From NCBI GenBank assembly GCA_032871835.1, contig CM065297.1, positions 59,011,253 through 59,075,252 on the forward strand: 64,000 nucleotides of DNA. Reading direction: 5' to 3'. The notes under the pieces are model-generated. The model searched no databases, was not told the origin of the DNA, and saw nothing but the letters and a program-made list of their open reading frames with translations. Positions 32,611-45,563 of the stretch are shown here, in pieces; position 1 is the stretch's first letter; the number at the start of each line of letters is the position of its first letter. Origin of the DNA: Dipteronia dyeriana. Taxonomy: Eukaryota; Streptophyta; Magnoliopsida; Sapindales; Sapindaceae. Made by a program: the position numbers and the translations under genes.

Positions 32611-35072
32611 TGTTAGGATTATGCTCGATAGCAAGAGTGGAATATTGTAATTAACAATCTTTTCATATGAATAAAGTGATTTTTAGTTTAAAAAATCTTA
32701 TAGCATTTGTAGTTTAATTATTATAATTGTCAAAAGTAAATAATCATAAGGAAAAAAGACTATGAGAAAAGAAGAATTTTTCATACATCTAGATATGTAT
32801 GAAGTAGACACAATTCTTTAGTTAGTCTTGAATAATATTCATAACTTAAGATAGAAGGTTGGGCGCCTTTATCTTGTCAAAGTTGTAGATTCTTTTTCTA
32901 GCATTTGAGTGGGATCAAATGTGTTATGATGAGTCTAAAATCATCAAAGTGTGGTGTCTTTGGGAAAAATAATCTACTGCACTGGGTGCATTGAATAGGA
33001 TCAAAATAAAATACTTTATCTAGAACCGTCAATGGATAAAAGTTTTCATTTGAAGACAATCAGAGAGTCTATCTCAATCCTGAGATAAATGATGGACTTA
33101 TGGTTGCAAGTGTTATCATTTGAGCTATCAATGAGTACGATTATATAGCATAGTCTATCCTCGATAGTTTGGTGGTATTCATTTGTTAATCGATAGAGGA
33201 CTTCATTTATAGATATGGACATCGTGGCTCCATTTATTGAATGAGAGTAGAATACCATCATATGGATGTTTTGAGGTATTGGATATTAAATCTTAATGTT
33301 AAGTTTTCAATAGTGTCTATTGAAACATGGCTTCTGGACAAGTCAAAATATCCAAGTTCAAAATGTGGTCATACGAGTAAATATGGTAACTTGGAGAGCT
33401 ATAGGCGGTCTATGAGCTCTTGGCGATTACTGGTATTCTTCATGAGGATACACTTTTCTCCAATAAGGTTGCATAGGGTATGAGTGAGTAACATCAACTT
33501 ATTCTATCTTTATTTAAGAGTTCAATTTTAGTTCATTAGTGGAATGAACTAAAATTAAATAGATCGTACCTAAGTGAATCATTTGTTGATTGTGATTGGG
33601 TTGTGTCTATTGGAGCTTAAAATTAGATAGCCCGCCAAGATCCCTAATCTTCATGAACATGCATAGATCACTTGATATATTCTACTTGACCAATTTAGGG
33701 GTCCATCTAGAATTGTATTAAGACATGAGAACTTGTTTCTTTTTGTAAGAATAGGTCTAGTTCACATGTGCAATTTTTATTAAGGTCCAATGGATTTAAT
33801 AAAATAAGAAAAATAATATATGGCCCATATATAGAGTATAGGCGGCAAGGCTATTAAGAATAGCTTAAATATATTATTTTGTATTTTATTACTTAATTAA
33901 ATGGAAATTAATTAATTTGTTGATTAATTAATTATTTAATTAAAATTCAAAATCATTTTCCTAATAGGAGATGGTCTCCTAAAACTATACTATTGTTGGT
34001 AGTGTAGTTAATGTTAAAGACTATATTTGATAAGTAGATAAATAAAAGGAATTATTTATCTAATCAAATTAGAAAGTTTTTAATATGATTACAAATACAC
34101 TTTTGAGTTGGATTAGGAGTCTTGGTGTTAGGATAGAATTTCTTTTTGAAAATGATTCTTAACCACCAAGTAAATCTACCTAAGGAAAGGATTCTTAACT
34201 ACCAAGTAATCCTTCTTAGGAAAAGAATAAACTCTTCTAATCTATATCAATGATAAATTTGGCCAGCCCATATGGATATAGGAGAAGTTATATTTCCTTT
34301 TAGATAAGGATTCTTAACTACCAAATAAATCCACCTAAGGAAAGGATTCTTGCAAACCAAGTAAATCCTTTTTAGGAAAGGATTTATGATCCAATATATA
34401 TATATGTGTGTGTGATTTTCGGCCAGCCCTAAGAATTCTATGATGAAAATATTGGCCATGCCTAGATAATTTTCAAGAGAGAATTGGGCATAGCAAGAGA
34501 GATTTTTGAGGGAGAAAAATTAGTATTTGCTCTAGACAAAATTCAATCAACTCATAGAAAAGGGTGTGGAATTCGGCCAAGGAGAAAAGAGAAAAAGAGA
34601 ATGTTTTTGTTTTCATTAGTACACTAGTATCCCTTACATCAAAAGGGTGTTGTGTACAACATTGAATCAAGGTTCACGTGAGTTTCAATCAATTTGATTG
34701 ATAATTCACAAGTGACCGGACGTTCTTGGATTTTTCTCTTGGAGGATATTTGTAACTAACAAAGAAAATATTTTGCTTTGTCTCCATCCTCAGGTATACA
34801 ATAAAAAGTAAGGGACCCCCACACTCCAAGGTGATTCACGTTCGTAATTGGATTGGAAGATCTTACGGAATCAATTCGACGCTTGTTCAATCGTCACGAG
34901 AAAAAGGTACGATACTTTTATATACGTCAATTAATCTAGGGTTAAGGTTCTCGTCAATTAATCTAGGGTTAAGGTTCTCATTGCATAAAGGGAATTGTTT
35001 TTTATTTATACGCAAACTCTAAATTCGTTTTTCTCACACTTCCGTTGCGTTTTGAACCCTTTTTTCCCTACA
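32611..35072 (+). mobile_element. solo LTR of the Cop-I family inside Sire-B
   Basis: A 2462-bp LTR running TGTTAGGATTATGCTCGATAG to TTTTTCCCTACA. It matches, in opposite orientation, the LTRs of Cop-I (51811-54107 and 59407-60777). No internal sequence follows, so unequal recombination between LTRs is the likely origin. Flanking 5-mers are TATTA and GATTA, a target duplication with one mismatch. Confidence 0.8.
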
Positions 35073-35179
35073 GATTAGTTATAGGAATCTTACTCATTGT
35101 AATGTGAGGGAGTGACTTTGTGACATATCTTCATTTTTATATTTGTAGTAAATGTATATGTGTTTAGACATGGAATTTG

Positions 35180-35193
35180 CCAAAGGGGGAGAT
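35180..35193 (+). other. polypurine tract of Sire-B
   Basis: CCAAAGGGGGAGAT directly before the 3' LTR's TGTTAGG. Confidence 0.85.
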
Positions 35194-36411
35194 TGTTAGG
35201 TTTTAGATTGGGTTGGCATTAATTCCATATCAAAATGATGTTTACCTGTAATGATTTAGTTGTTTAGATTCATGATGATTCATGCTTCAAAGAAGAATGA
35301 ACAACAAGTCAAAGCAAGTTCAAAATCTTCAAAGAGAAAGGATGCAAAATGGTTCTACAAAGGTATACTAAGACATTATCTTTCTCTTACAAGGCATAGG
35401 CACACACACACAATTCATACATTTGTGTCCCTGCATCATTGTGCACCATTATAGGCACACACATACAATTCATTCATATGTGTCCCTGCATTGTTGTGCA
35501 CCATGTATAACACATTCACACACTTGAAGATGAATGCTCATGCATTGGTATGGAAATAACATATTTTGGAAAATGCATGATTGAAGACTATCTCTATGTA
35601 GTTTGCATTCTAGTGTGAATTGTGTTTGTATGTGTATATGTTTTTATAACATGGATATTGAACTTGAATTTAGTCTTAAATCATTCTTGATTGAGTTCCG
35701 GTCATTTCGGTTACTCATACTATTGATTTCAAGTTCTAAGTCAAAAGAAACTACACTTTCAACTCATGTTGCATACATTGTCTTCGTCTTCATATATCGA
35801 GTCGAATTATTATTTTCTGGGTTTAGTATCTTATATTTCCATGTCTGTGAGTGAGTTATAGTTCTTAATCCACAAACGGATTCAAATTCTGAGTTCGAAG
35901 GCCTGAGAACGGTTGAAGAACGTGAAGGAAGGTTGAGAGAAAAAGAAGACAACAAAGCTCTTCTTTCCCGAGATGGCGCGTGGCCATCTCGGGGAAGAAG
36001 GCTTGCTGCCCCGAGATGCCCACATGCCATCTCAGGCAGCAAGCAAGCTTGGCTGCTTCATGTCCCTTTTGGTCATTTCATATGCCCATTTTCCCTCTCC
36101 TTTATATATCCCTTCCCTCTCACATTTCATTCTAAGAAGAAATTTAAAACTTGAGTGCAGAAATTCTCTCTACATTTTCTTACCTTCCAAACACCATAAC
36201 TTCTTCATTTGAACTCCGATTTGAGTGATTCAAAGTTGAGAGTGTTTGTCTATTCATCCTCCATCTTTTATCTGAAGGTTTAAGTGAGTTGAATTGCTTT
36301 TTTTGGAGTCTAAACTCACAAAAACGAGACTGCACCAAAATCAACTAAGGTATTGATTTTCTATCAAAGTTTACTTTTAAAACTTGTTCAATTACCTTGG
36401 GTTCTCTTCTT

Positions 36412-36481
<70 letters not shown>

Positions 36482-37862
36482 CATGTGATTGTTTTGATTT
36501 AATTTTTGAACTCATTTAAAGCTAGGTTGAGTTTCAATTGAAATCTCACATGTTGAGTTAGGTTTTTATTTTGCCTATGTTTTCACATGTTTGGGATTGT
36601 ATTGTGCTAGCTTTGATTCTAGGACTATTTGATGATCTTTGATTAATTGATTTTATGAAAATCAGTTCCTCACATGTATTAGGCTATCTTTGGCCGATTT
36701 CTCACAATGATACATGTGCTTATGTTCTTTTGAGCTATTCATGTGTTTTTTTGAATCTATGAATAGGAATATTCTCTAGAACTTTAGCTTTAATCTAAAT
36801 GACTATCATATGATTTTATCATGTTTTTGGTTTATGAGATTTAAACTTGATTATGTGATTAATTGAACATATCTTGTGATTCAAGTTTTAGATCTATGCA
36901 TGTATCTAGGTTGTAATTAATGTTGAACATATCTTACATGATCTAGATGGATTAAACATGCATGATTGACTAGACTACATTTGATTTGTGCATTCATGCT
37001 CATGTCGAGTTTTTTACATAGGATGTGTTGATCATAACATTCTATGTTGCGTGCTTGTTTGCGTTTTGCATTCATGATCACCTAGATGCCTTGTGAGAAG
37101 GAAGTCTTGACAATAGGTGTAAGACCTATGTTGTTGAGCAAGAAAGTCTTGGCAAGAGGTGTGAGACCTTGAATTGTCAAGCAAGGAAGTCTTGACTAGA
37201 GTCGGTAGGACTCGGATAGTCGAGCAAGAAGTCTTGCATAGGGTTGTGAGGATCCGGAAGGGTGAGCGAGGAAGTCTTGACTAGAGTCGGAAGGACTCGA
37301 ATAGTTAAGCAAGAAGTCTTGCCTAGAGATGTGAGGATCCGGAAGGGTTAGCGAGAAAGTCTTAACAAGAGGTGTGAGGCCTGGGATTGTTGAGCAAGAG
37401 GGCGATATTTTCATTAGTAGGATAAGAGGGTAGTTTCTAGGTGAAGGGGTCACTTGAGAGATTGTACTTGTCTTATCTACTAGTGGATTTTGTTTGCCGG
37501 TGGTTGCTAACCCGTGGATGTTTCCTCTTCAGAGGTTTACCACGTTATATCTTGTGTCAAATTTTCTCTATCCCTATCTCTCTTATATTTGTATTTGTTA
37601 TTTGAATACTATGGATAGAACTCTTTATGTAAGTTGACTTCCTTTCTATAATATAGATTGTGTATGTGTTACAATGACTTGTTTGTATCACGCTTTACTT
37701 GTTTTATATATTAATTAAGTATCTTTAATTGATATATATATCGTGATACAAGCAATCTAGAGGGACAAACTTTTGTTTGTTTTTAAGGGAGTCGATAAAG
37801 GTGTATAACCTATTCACCCCCTCTAGGTTAGCCTTGAGCATTTAACCGTGTTTGTATTTTCA
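35194..37862 (+). repeat. 3' LTR of Sire-B
   Basis: 2669 bp, highly similar to 24773-27377. It is longer partly because of a TA/TG microsatellite at 36415-36481 absent from the partner. Seven 42-bp tandem units lie at about 37096-37395. Followed by CGAGG at 37863-37867. Confidence 0.9.
36415..36481. repeat. (TA)n(TG)n microsatellite in Sire-B 3' LTR
   Basis: About 24 TA then about 9 TG units. The partner LTR has only ACATATATACGTG here (near 25997). Confidence 0.95.
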
Positions 37863-37867
37863 CGAGG

Positions 37868-40181
37868 TCAAGGCTGATGGAGACCTAGTCGGAGTAGATT
37901 CGATATTGCTTAGGGTATGGCTCACACTTCCCTTTGATTTTCATGTCATCTCGGATTCTATTGCTACCCTCGACCAAATCCAGTGCTTGAGGACAAGGTT
38001 TTTTATTCTCAACAATATCACGATCACCATCCCTCACAAGGGGTATGATGTGTACACCCCTTCTTAAGGTGAGATTCTAATCCATGAAGCTGCTTTTGAC
38101 AGTAGGGTTAGGCTACCACTCCAACTGATCTTTTGTAGGGCGTTTCATGCCTTACAGCTTGCTCCCCTCCATCTAACCCCGGGGTTCTAGAGGTATCGAG
38201 TTGGGTTCCTCATGCTGTGGAGGGAACTGTACAAGGAGGACAACCTCAATAGGGAACCATGGTCAGACGAGTTGAGGTAAGTCTTCTAGGTCACGACCAA
38301 CTCTCCTGGTCTGAGAGAGCAATTTTATACCTAGGCAAAGAAAAATCTGAAATTCATAGTGCCTGAAGCCACGATGAAGGATACCTCCTGAAAAGAGGAG
38401 TGGGTAGTGGTTGGTGGTGACTGGGGAAGCTCAGTTCATATCGGAGGGGGGGAGGGGGGGAAGGGGGCGGGGAGTTTGAGGTCCCTACTTGGTTTAGCGG
38501 CAAACCAGTCTGGTTGAAAGCTACCCTCTCTAAAGAATCAAGGGCAATCCTGAAGGCCATCGTGGACTGATCCTTTGTCTATCTACAATACCCTACTTCA
38601 TACCCTTTTAATGCTAGTAGTGTGGACCGCTACCTGTGTATCTCTATTGCTTCTCTAGGTAAATGAAATCTTCTGTTCTTCTTTATTATGCTTTTCAGTT
38701 GATCATGGTTGATTCTAGATTTTTCTCGTTTCATGTAGCTTCTACGGTCCCTCTACCAGATAAGAGAGACTACACCTTCTGACCTCCAGCATCCTACTTC
38801 TCTCGGTTCCCTACCGGTTAGACTACTAGGACTCTTTCTCCCTACCAGGACTCTAAGAAGTACTCCTCTCTCTACCTCAGCATGGTAGGACAGGCGCAAA
38901 CCTATCCAGGTCTGATACCAAGGGAACCCCCTCCTACTGCTGCTGCTGCTGCTTCTACCTCCACCGCTGCTGGTGCTGCTCATACTGCTATTCCCCTTCC
39001 CCATTACTACCATTCCTACCAGGCCGGGGAGTGGTGTTGATCCGGCTGTGGCCCCTGTAGTTGCTCATAGGGATCAACCCCGATCCAGGCCAAGGATTAC
39101 TGACTAAGAAGAGGTTCTGGATTGGTTCATAGTTTCTTGCTCTGGTAGGGGGCTAAGAGTTATGACCTCTATGCCAGTGGACTAGTTAATGACCAAGGGA
39201 TCCGCTCTTCTGGATGAGGTAATCTATCATGTTCGTTATTGCTTTGTATGTGTGTGCTTGGTACATGAGCGGTAGTTAACATGTGTGTTGTGACTTGCAG
39301 GCTTTCAAGTTTAATGTTGCTACGAGCCACCATATTGGCTTCTTCAGAAGACTTACTGAAACTGCTTAGGGCAAGCTCGAAGCGGTCCATAGGGAACTTG
39401 CTCAATCTCAAGAAGACATACAAGAGTTGCGCTAGATCTTGGAGCAGGTAGAGAAATCCCTTGAGCAATCCCATTACGATATGGAGTAGTACAAGCGTGC
39501 TTATGACACAGAGGCCCTCAGGTCGAAACGCTATGATATAGAGAGGGAGATTCAGTGGGGAAAGGTCAAGGAGCTGGAAGGAGAGAACCAGGCTCTACAT
39601 GTTAAGGTAGCCAGTCTAGAGGCGGAGGTGGATGCTTCATTCAGAGAAGGCTACCAATATGTTGCTTTTCAGGTAGCTCTGGCCCTACCTCCTCTAGTAG
39701 ACCCGTGCGCCATTGAAAACTGGGATAAGGTAGAGATAATGGAGAAGTCCAAGAAGATGGCTACTCCTAAAATTGATGAGCTTGACACCTCTCGAGCTGT
39801 TTGATCTGGTAAGGTGGCAGACGAGGACGTAGACCAGTGTCCAATCTCCTCACTCTTACTTGGTACCAGGGTTACTGAAGAAGATTCCACTTTGAAGTCT
39901 CTTGAAGATTTCACCCAAGCAGAGAGAAATGCCTCAATCTTGCCTGCTACTCTGTCTAGGCATTATGTGGCGGTGGAAGACCAACCTGCTTTCAAAGAGA
40001 TGGTGAAGGAACATGCTGCCACTAAGGAGGTGATTGAGCTTTCAAGGAGGTGATTGATCAAATAGCTGGTGATCCCCCTATTGTACTGGGTGTTGGTGTT
40101 AAGCTTACAGAGGGGGTTGAGAAGCTGATAATCGGAGGAGAAGCCAAAGGGGAAAGCGACTAGGATAAACCCGATGCGTGA
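37868..40181 (+). pseudogene. Grande-E antisense ORF, main part (putative gypsy-type transposon domain)
   Basis: Continues the reading interrupted at 24772. Near 38104-38190 the pattern VRLPLQLIFCRAFHALQLAP, then LTPGF and VGFLMLWREL, matches the putative gypsy-type transposon domain (Pfam PF04195, from memory) of extra ORFs in Tat/Grande elements. A Pro/Ala/Ser-rich linker follows (CTG repeat at 38937-38951). A coiled coil lies at about 39300-39660, and an acidic C-terminal part ends at TGA 40179. Many stops (for example at 38065, 38188 and 39370) and a G-run at 38440-38475 break the frame. Role in the element is unknown. Confidence 0.6.
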
Positions 40182-40533
40182 TTCAACTATATGATTTCCT
40201 TTATGTGTTGCCCTGAATTGGGAGTGGGCACCCCGCTAGATCAGGAAAAAAATCTGCCATGTTAATACATTCATTTATTTTTATACAAGTATATAGCCTG
40301 ATGCTTAGGGATGGGCTCGAATAGAAATTCCTTCTTCTTTCTTTTTACCTGTGTATCTAGCTGTCACCCTTTCTTGGTTGGATATGTTTGACTCCCATGT
40401 GTCATAGGTTGGATCTAGTAACCAGTCCCCAAGTGACTAGTACCAGATCACCAAGATACTGTATCAGAATTTTTTCCTGAAGCATGTTATTAGGATCAAC
40501 CATCCTTTCTGGGAAATCATGAGACCACACATC
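40182..40533. other. Grande-E non-coding part and left duplication of LARD-F
   Basis: Untranslated sequence between the antisense ORF and the LARD-F insertion. ACATC at 40529-40533 is repeated at 62509-62513. Confidence 0.6.
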
Positions 40534-41830
40534 TGTTGGGGTTTAAGCCCTAAAGATTAATTTGTAAATGGATTTATGAAATAAATAAACGAAAAGTTCA
40601 TTTCATTCTTACTGTATTTTTTATTTTATAACTTATGCATATATTTAACATCCAAGATTACCGAATGTACTCTCGAACTGTGTATATGAATGTCATATAC
40701 AGATGGATACAGTAGAAGACGTGCAATCTAAAGAGTCCGTAGATAGCAAATAAAATTGGATACTTTATTTATGGTTAATCTATAGCAGCGGTCCATTCTG
40801 TAGTGTACAGTGATCCTATCCTAGATCATTCATATGGAGATATGAGAATGGAGGCACCTTGTATGATGTGATCATATAGGACTGGACCATGATCTATATG
40901 AATCTCTTACCAAGATCCGTTTACCGATAAGATTCATATATATCAAATAATGATGACTATATGTGATTGATCTTAATCTTGAGTGTCTTATTGACTCCTT
41001 CATGTTAGATCGTGGTCTATGATATACCATAGGTGAGGTCAGATGCATTTCCTGATCAATATGTTTCGTATGTTGGGATTACGGTTTGGCTTGTGGCTGG
41101 GAAGGTTTGTACACATTAGTGGAATCCACTTCTTCCTGTGAGAAGTCGATGGTAGCTCCCTTAAGGGTTGATTCGGGGTTTGGACAATAAGAGCGCTCTC
41201 ATAGTTCCTTGAAGAAATATGATTTATTGTCCATTAGAGAATCAACGGTACTTATAGGATATATGAAATTAGAGGGGTATAACAGATATTATAATCCAAC
41301 TCTAATTATGAACTACTATATAGGATCACACCATGTGTAATAGCTATATCGATGGACACCGAGTTGTATCGGTGTGTGTAAAAGCGTTTACAGTTGAGAG
41401 AGTGCAGTTTTGGGTTTTTAGTGGAATAATACCGGAGTTAATAATCAAGGAATATTAATTAAAGAGTTTATTAATGATTACGAGGATTATTGAAGCTCAA
41501 AATACCGTGGGTCCATTAGGTCCCCTTGCTAGCCCGATCAAATTAGGTAACAAGGGTCATGTTGAATTAATTGGATCGTCCAATTAGTTGTGTTACGAAT
41601 GTTACACGTATTTAATCAGGAATTAATTGAATAATGAGATTATTTAATTAATGAATAATGGTGATTAAATAAATTAAATATTAAGATTATTTAATTTTGT
41701 TATTAATCACTATATAGAGGATGTTAGTTGATATTTGTTTCGAATAAAATAAGATAATATGATTATTTTATTTTATTAAATTAAATATTTGAAATTGAAT
41801 TTCAAATGTTTAAATTCAAAGTAAATGTTT
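40534..41830 (+). repeat. 5' LTR of LARD-F, first part
   Basis: 1.3 kb up to the Sire-G insertion. AT-rich, with no second copy in the window for this part. The left TGTTT of Sire-G's target duplication is at 41826-41830. Confidence 0.7.
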
Positions 41831-43398
41831 TGTAAATTCCTCATTTATTGATTGACTTATTTCGTGAACAAATCACATTTTTGGGGTAAGGGTAGCTTAG
41901 GCTCTCAAGACCTCAAGAGGAGATGCATCGAAGGTAAAATTCTTGTGCTTACTTGCTTTGAGCACACACTCACAAATTCACGCATAATTCTTATTCATAT
42001 ATGTTGAGTGTTTATACTTGTGTGCATTTTGGTTTAAATGACTCTTGATTGATATATTTGCATCTTGTAGTTAAAGTTTTATGTCATGCTAGGCATTAGA
42101 ATATGATGCACTTTCATCACTCTTGAACTTGTTGATTTTGTGTGTTTGAATGTTGAAAGAATAGGCTTTGCGCTGGTGGTGTTCTACTCGACCAACGCAC
42201 CTCACCAGCGTAATTTTTCAGTGGATCATCGTATGTGTTACACCACTGCACCCGAGCATAGTTGGAAAAATGGGCAGTGCACTGGTGGTGCGCTACTCGA
42301 CTAGCGCAGCCTCACCAGCGCAACATTCCAGTTGATTGTCGCATGTGTTGTGCCACTTGGCTGCGCCACTCGTCCAGTGCCTATTGTAAAATTAGGCTGT
42401 GCGCTGGTGGTACGCTACTGGACTAGCGCACGTCACCAGCGAACATAGAGGAAGCTTGAACTTTTTTTCCAAAACGACCTCACTTTGTTTGGATATATAT
42501 ATATATAACTCTTTGGTTTAAGGTCGTGTAAGAGTTCAGAATATCATATATTTTCCTTAGAACACATTTCAAAGGAAAAACGCTTCCAAGAACTCATTTT
42601 TAAACACTCAAAGCATTCCCATGTGCATAAAAACTTCATCTTGCATCATCTAAGTTCATTTAGAGTGCATCTAAGGATAGGGTTGCTTCATCACATCTTG
42701 TTTGGTAAGTTATTCACTATCTTCTTACAAGTTAAAGTGTTTTGCTTGCTAAGCCATCTCTTTAATTATTTGTATGCTCTTAGAACATTTTCTAGATACA
42801 AATTAGAGATTGTTGTGATGACATGATTGAGTGTTGTATTGTGATAGCTCCATAGGATTGTTTGATCTATGTTTAGCTAAGCTTCTTGAACATGTCATTT
42901 AGCTCTTGATATCTAGGATTGCATTAATTGTCATCACATTATCCTAGATAAGCATATAGGGTTCCCTAGCCTTGTTGTTCTTTGAATATCATCATATATT
43001 CACATAGGACTCTTTATCTCTTTATTGAGAAGTAAGACTTGTGTTGCTTTAAGGAGTAGGTAGCTTAAATCGCAAGCAAGATGGACTAGGTTAACTTATA
43101 CCGGGATTAGGTAGTGGTGGTGGATTAAACCAGGATTAGGCTGTAATTCCTTTGCCACTAGTGGATTCGAGGTTCTAGTGTGGCGCACTCATCAGCCTGT
43201 GGTTTTTCCCATTTGGAGGGTTTCCACGTATATCTTAAGCGTCTTTACTATTTCCGCATTTATTACACTTGTGGTATGTCTGTAACTAGATAGAGGCATT
43301 TTCATCAAATTGACCTTTAGCAAAAATTGGGTAAAATTTATTTAAAATCTATTCACCCCCACTCTAGATTAATATTACAAACCATAATATTTGTTTCA
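41831..43398 (+). repeat. 5' LTR of Sire-G
   Basis: 1568 bp, TGTAAATTCC...TTTGTTTCA. Contains three GC-rich hairpin units at 42169-42441. Confidence 0.9.
42169..42441 (+). repeat. GC-rich hairpin array in Sire-G LTR (3 units)
   Basis: Three diverged units of about 115 bp, each opening CGCTGGTG or CACTGGTG, then a CTACTCGAC- or CTACTGGAC-like word, and closing CACCAGCG. Opening and closing words are complementary, and GTGCGCT/AGCGCAC inside gives a second stem. The other LTR has the same array at 46396-46675. Confidence 0.75.
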
Positions 43399-43415
43399 AT
43401 TGGTATCAGAACAGG
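43399..43415 (+). other. primer binding site of Sire-G
   Basis: ATTGGTATCAGAACAGG directly after the 5' LTR. Confidence 0.85.
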
Positions 43416-43523
43416 TTCCTAGACATACATAGGTGGTCCTTGCTCATTTTGGTGTGTGTTTCATTTTGTGTGTTTATTGATCATTAATACATTTGCATTC
43501 ATATCATTCATTCATTAAACACA

Positions 43524-45563
43524 ATGAGTGGAAATGGTGGCAACGAGGGAGCCTCTAGCACTAGACCTCCACTTCTCACCGGATTGAATTATACCTCTTG
43601 GAAAGGCAAGATGTAGTCGTATATCTGCCAAATTCATGACAGGGCATGGATGGCGGTTGAAGATGGCTACACTCCACCCATGATGACTCCTACAGATGGA
43701 GGAGAAGATGTACTCAAGCCAAAGGCACAGTGGAACGCACAAGATTTTGAGGCATCAAAATGGAATAGGAAGGCAATGCATGCCATCCTATGTTCAATGG
43801 ATGAGAACCAATACAAGTTGGTTCAAAATACTAGGATAGCTATGGAGGCATGGGATATCCTAGAAGTTGCACATGAGGGAACCGATGTGGTTAAGAAGTT
43901 GAAGGTTCAAGTTCTCCAAACACAATTTGAATTGCTCAAGATGGATGAGAATGTGTGCTTCAATGACTTTGAGGTGAGTTTGATGGACATTGTGAACCAA
44001 AGTCATCAACTTGGTGATCCTTATTCGGATAGGAAGATCAAGCAGAAGATTATGAGATCTCTACCCGATAGATTTGAATCTAAGGTGACGGCTTTAGAAG
44101 AGAATAGTGGTTATAAGGATATGAAGCCAAGTGAAGTGATTGAGAGACTTCTAGCTTATGAATCTAGGAAATGTCCTAACCCCACACCACTGAAAAAGCA
44201 AAAGGATATTGCTTTGAAAGCCTCTAAAGTTGAGAAGGAGGAGAGTGAAGACTCAGATGAAGAAATGGCCTTGCTAATGAGGAAGTTCAAGAAATTCTAC
44301 AAGTCAGAGAGGAAAGGTTTTGGATTCAAGGGTCAAGACTTGAAGAAAAAAGCTCCCTTCAAAAATTTTGAGCATAGGCAAGAAAAGACCTAGAAGAAAT
44401 GAGTCCAATGCTATGAATGTGGTGGGATAGGTCACTTTGCCCCAGAATGTGCAAATCAAAAGGTCAAGAAAAAGGGAAAAGTGATGGCTGCCACATGGAG
44501 TGAAAATGATAACTCTAATGAAGGAGATGGGTCTTCGGATGATGAAGAACTCATGGCTAACTTCATACCATTTACATCCTCTCTTAGGAGCAAAGATGCT
44601 AGTGAAGAAAAGAATGAAATTTAAGCGATTATGGATCTTCATCACAATCCAAAAGTGGAAGTGTGGATAGGATGGATCTCAAGGACTACATGGCTAAGTT
44701 TGAGAGTTCAAGGTTAAAGAACAAGAATGAAATCAAGTGATGAAAAGAAGAAAACCTAGACCTCTCAACTCAATTTTACCAACTTAATGAAGAGTTGGTG
44801 AGATCTAAGAGGAGTGAAGAAAGGTTAAAGAAAGAGCTTGATGATGCTAGAGAGTTGTTGGCCAAGATGAACTCTAGCACCAAAAAACTTAACCATATGA
44901 TAGATGTTGGAAAGAGGCCAAGTGATAAGAAGGGGCTTGGGTTTGAAGATGCAAGGTGTCCTCCACTCAAAGCAAGACCATTTTTATAAGAAGCATGAAC
45001 TTCAATGGGTCATTTTTCTCATCAATCATCTAGGAAGAAACTTGACCTAGGAGAGTGTTCAAGTAGTGCTCAAGTGAAGGTGGCACCAAGAAGCCTACCT
45101 CAAGCCCATGCTACAAGGGCTCCTCAAGTTAACTTCCCTCAACCGAAATCTCATAAAAGGAAGATACCTATCATGGAAGCTCAACCAAGGAAGCAATAAA
45201 GTCTTGCTCAACAACAAAGAAGGAAAGCTCCTAATCAACAATCAAGACAACCACAAAGATATGGGAAAGCTCCAATGCATTCTAAAGGATATGGTATGAT
45301 TCCTAACTTTATTCCCACATGTCATTTTTGTGGTATTGATGGTTATATTAGACCAAATTGCTTTAGATATATCAAATTGTGTAGAATTGAAAGCATGATA
45401 GAGAGGAAAAAGGCTAGAGCCATGATGCATGTCACTAGGAAAAATGGAACACTTTTGCATGATCTTAGGACATCTAGAGCCATGATGCATGTCACTAGGA
45501 AAAATGAAACAAATTTGCATAATCATTTGCTTTGCCAAATACCATTGTTTTTTTTGACTTGAA
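43524..45563 (+). pseudogene. Sire-G gag, lightly broken
   Basis: Starts ATG 43524 and stays in one frame to TAA 44622 apart from stops at 43614, 44391 and 44400. The N-terminal part (LLTGLNYTSWKGKM, then RAWMAVEDGY) and middle part (AWDILEVAHEGT, LQTQFELLKMDE, IMRSLPDRFESKVTALEE) are the UBN2-type Gag domain. An intact CCHC knuckle, CYECGGIGHFAPEC, lies at 44409-44450. The downstream part is in shifted frames: a Lys/Glu coiled coil near 44795-44890 and a second knuckle near 45321-45360 (CHFCGIDGYIRPNC, His replaced by Tyr). A 61-bp tandem duplication (about 45413-45534) repeats RAMMHVTRKN. The tail ends at 45563; no pol follows. Confidence 0.8.

Larger units (their letters stand above)
24773..37862 (+). 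mobile_element. Sire-B: non-autonomous SIRE/Maximus-like Copia element
   Basis: A 13.1-kb element with two long LTRs (24773-27377, 35194-37862) and exact 5-bp duplications CGAGG on both sides. The primer site ATTGGTATCAGAGTAGG follows the 5' LTR, and the purine tract CCAAAGGGGGAGAT precedes the 3' LTR. Long LTRs, this primer and this tract fit the SIRE/Maximus lineage. The interior has a degenerate gag and a second ORF resembling the plant transposon-protein domain, but no protease, integrase, RT or RNase H. A 2.46-kb solo LTR of the Cop-I family (32611-35072) inserted between the second ORF and the purine tract. Confidence 0.85.

Noticed and set aside
38753..39013. Ser/Gly-rich open frame on the - strand
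   Set aside because: Antisense of the Pro/Ala/Ser-rich linker of the Grande-E ORF; a composition artefact.
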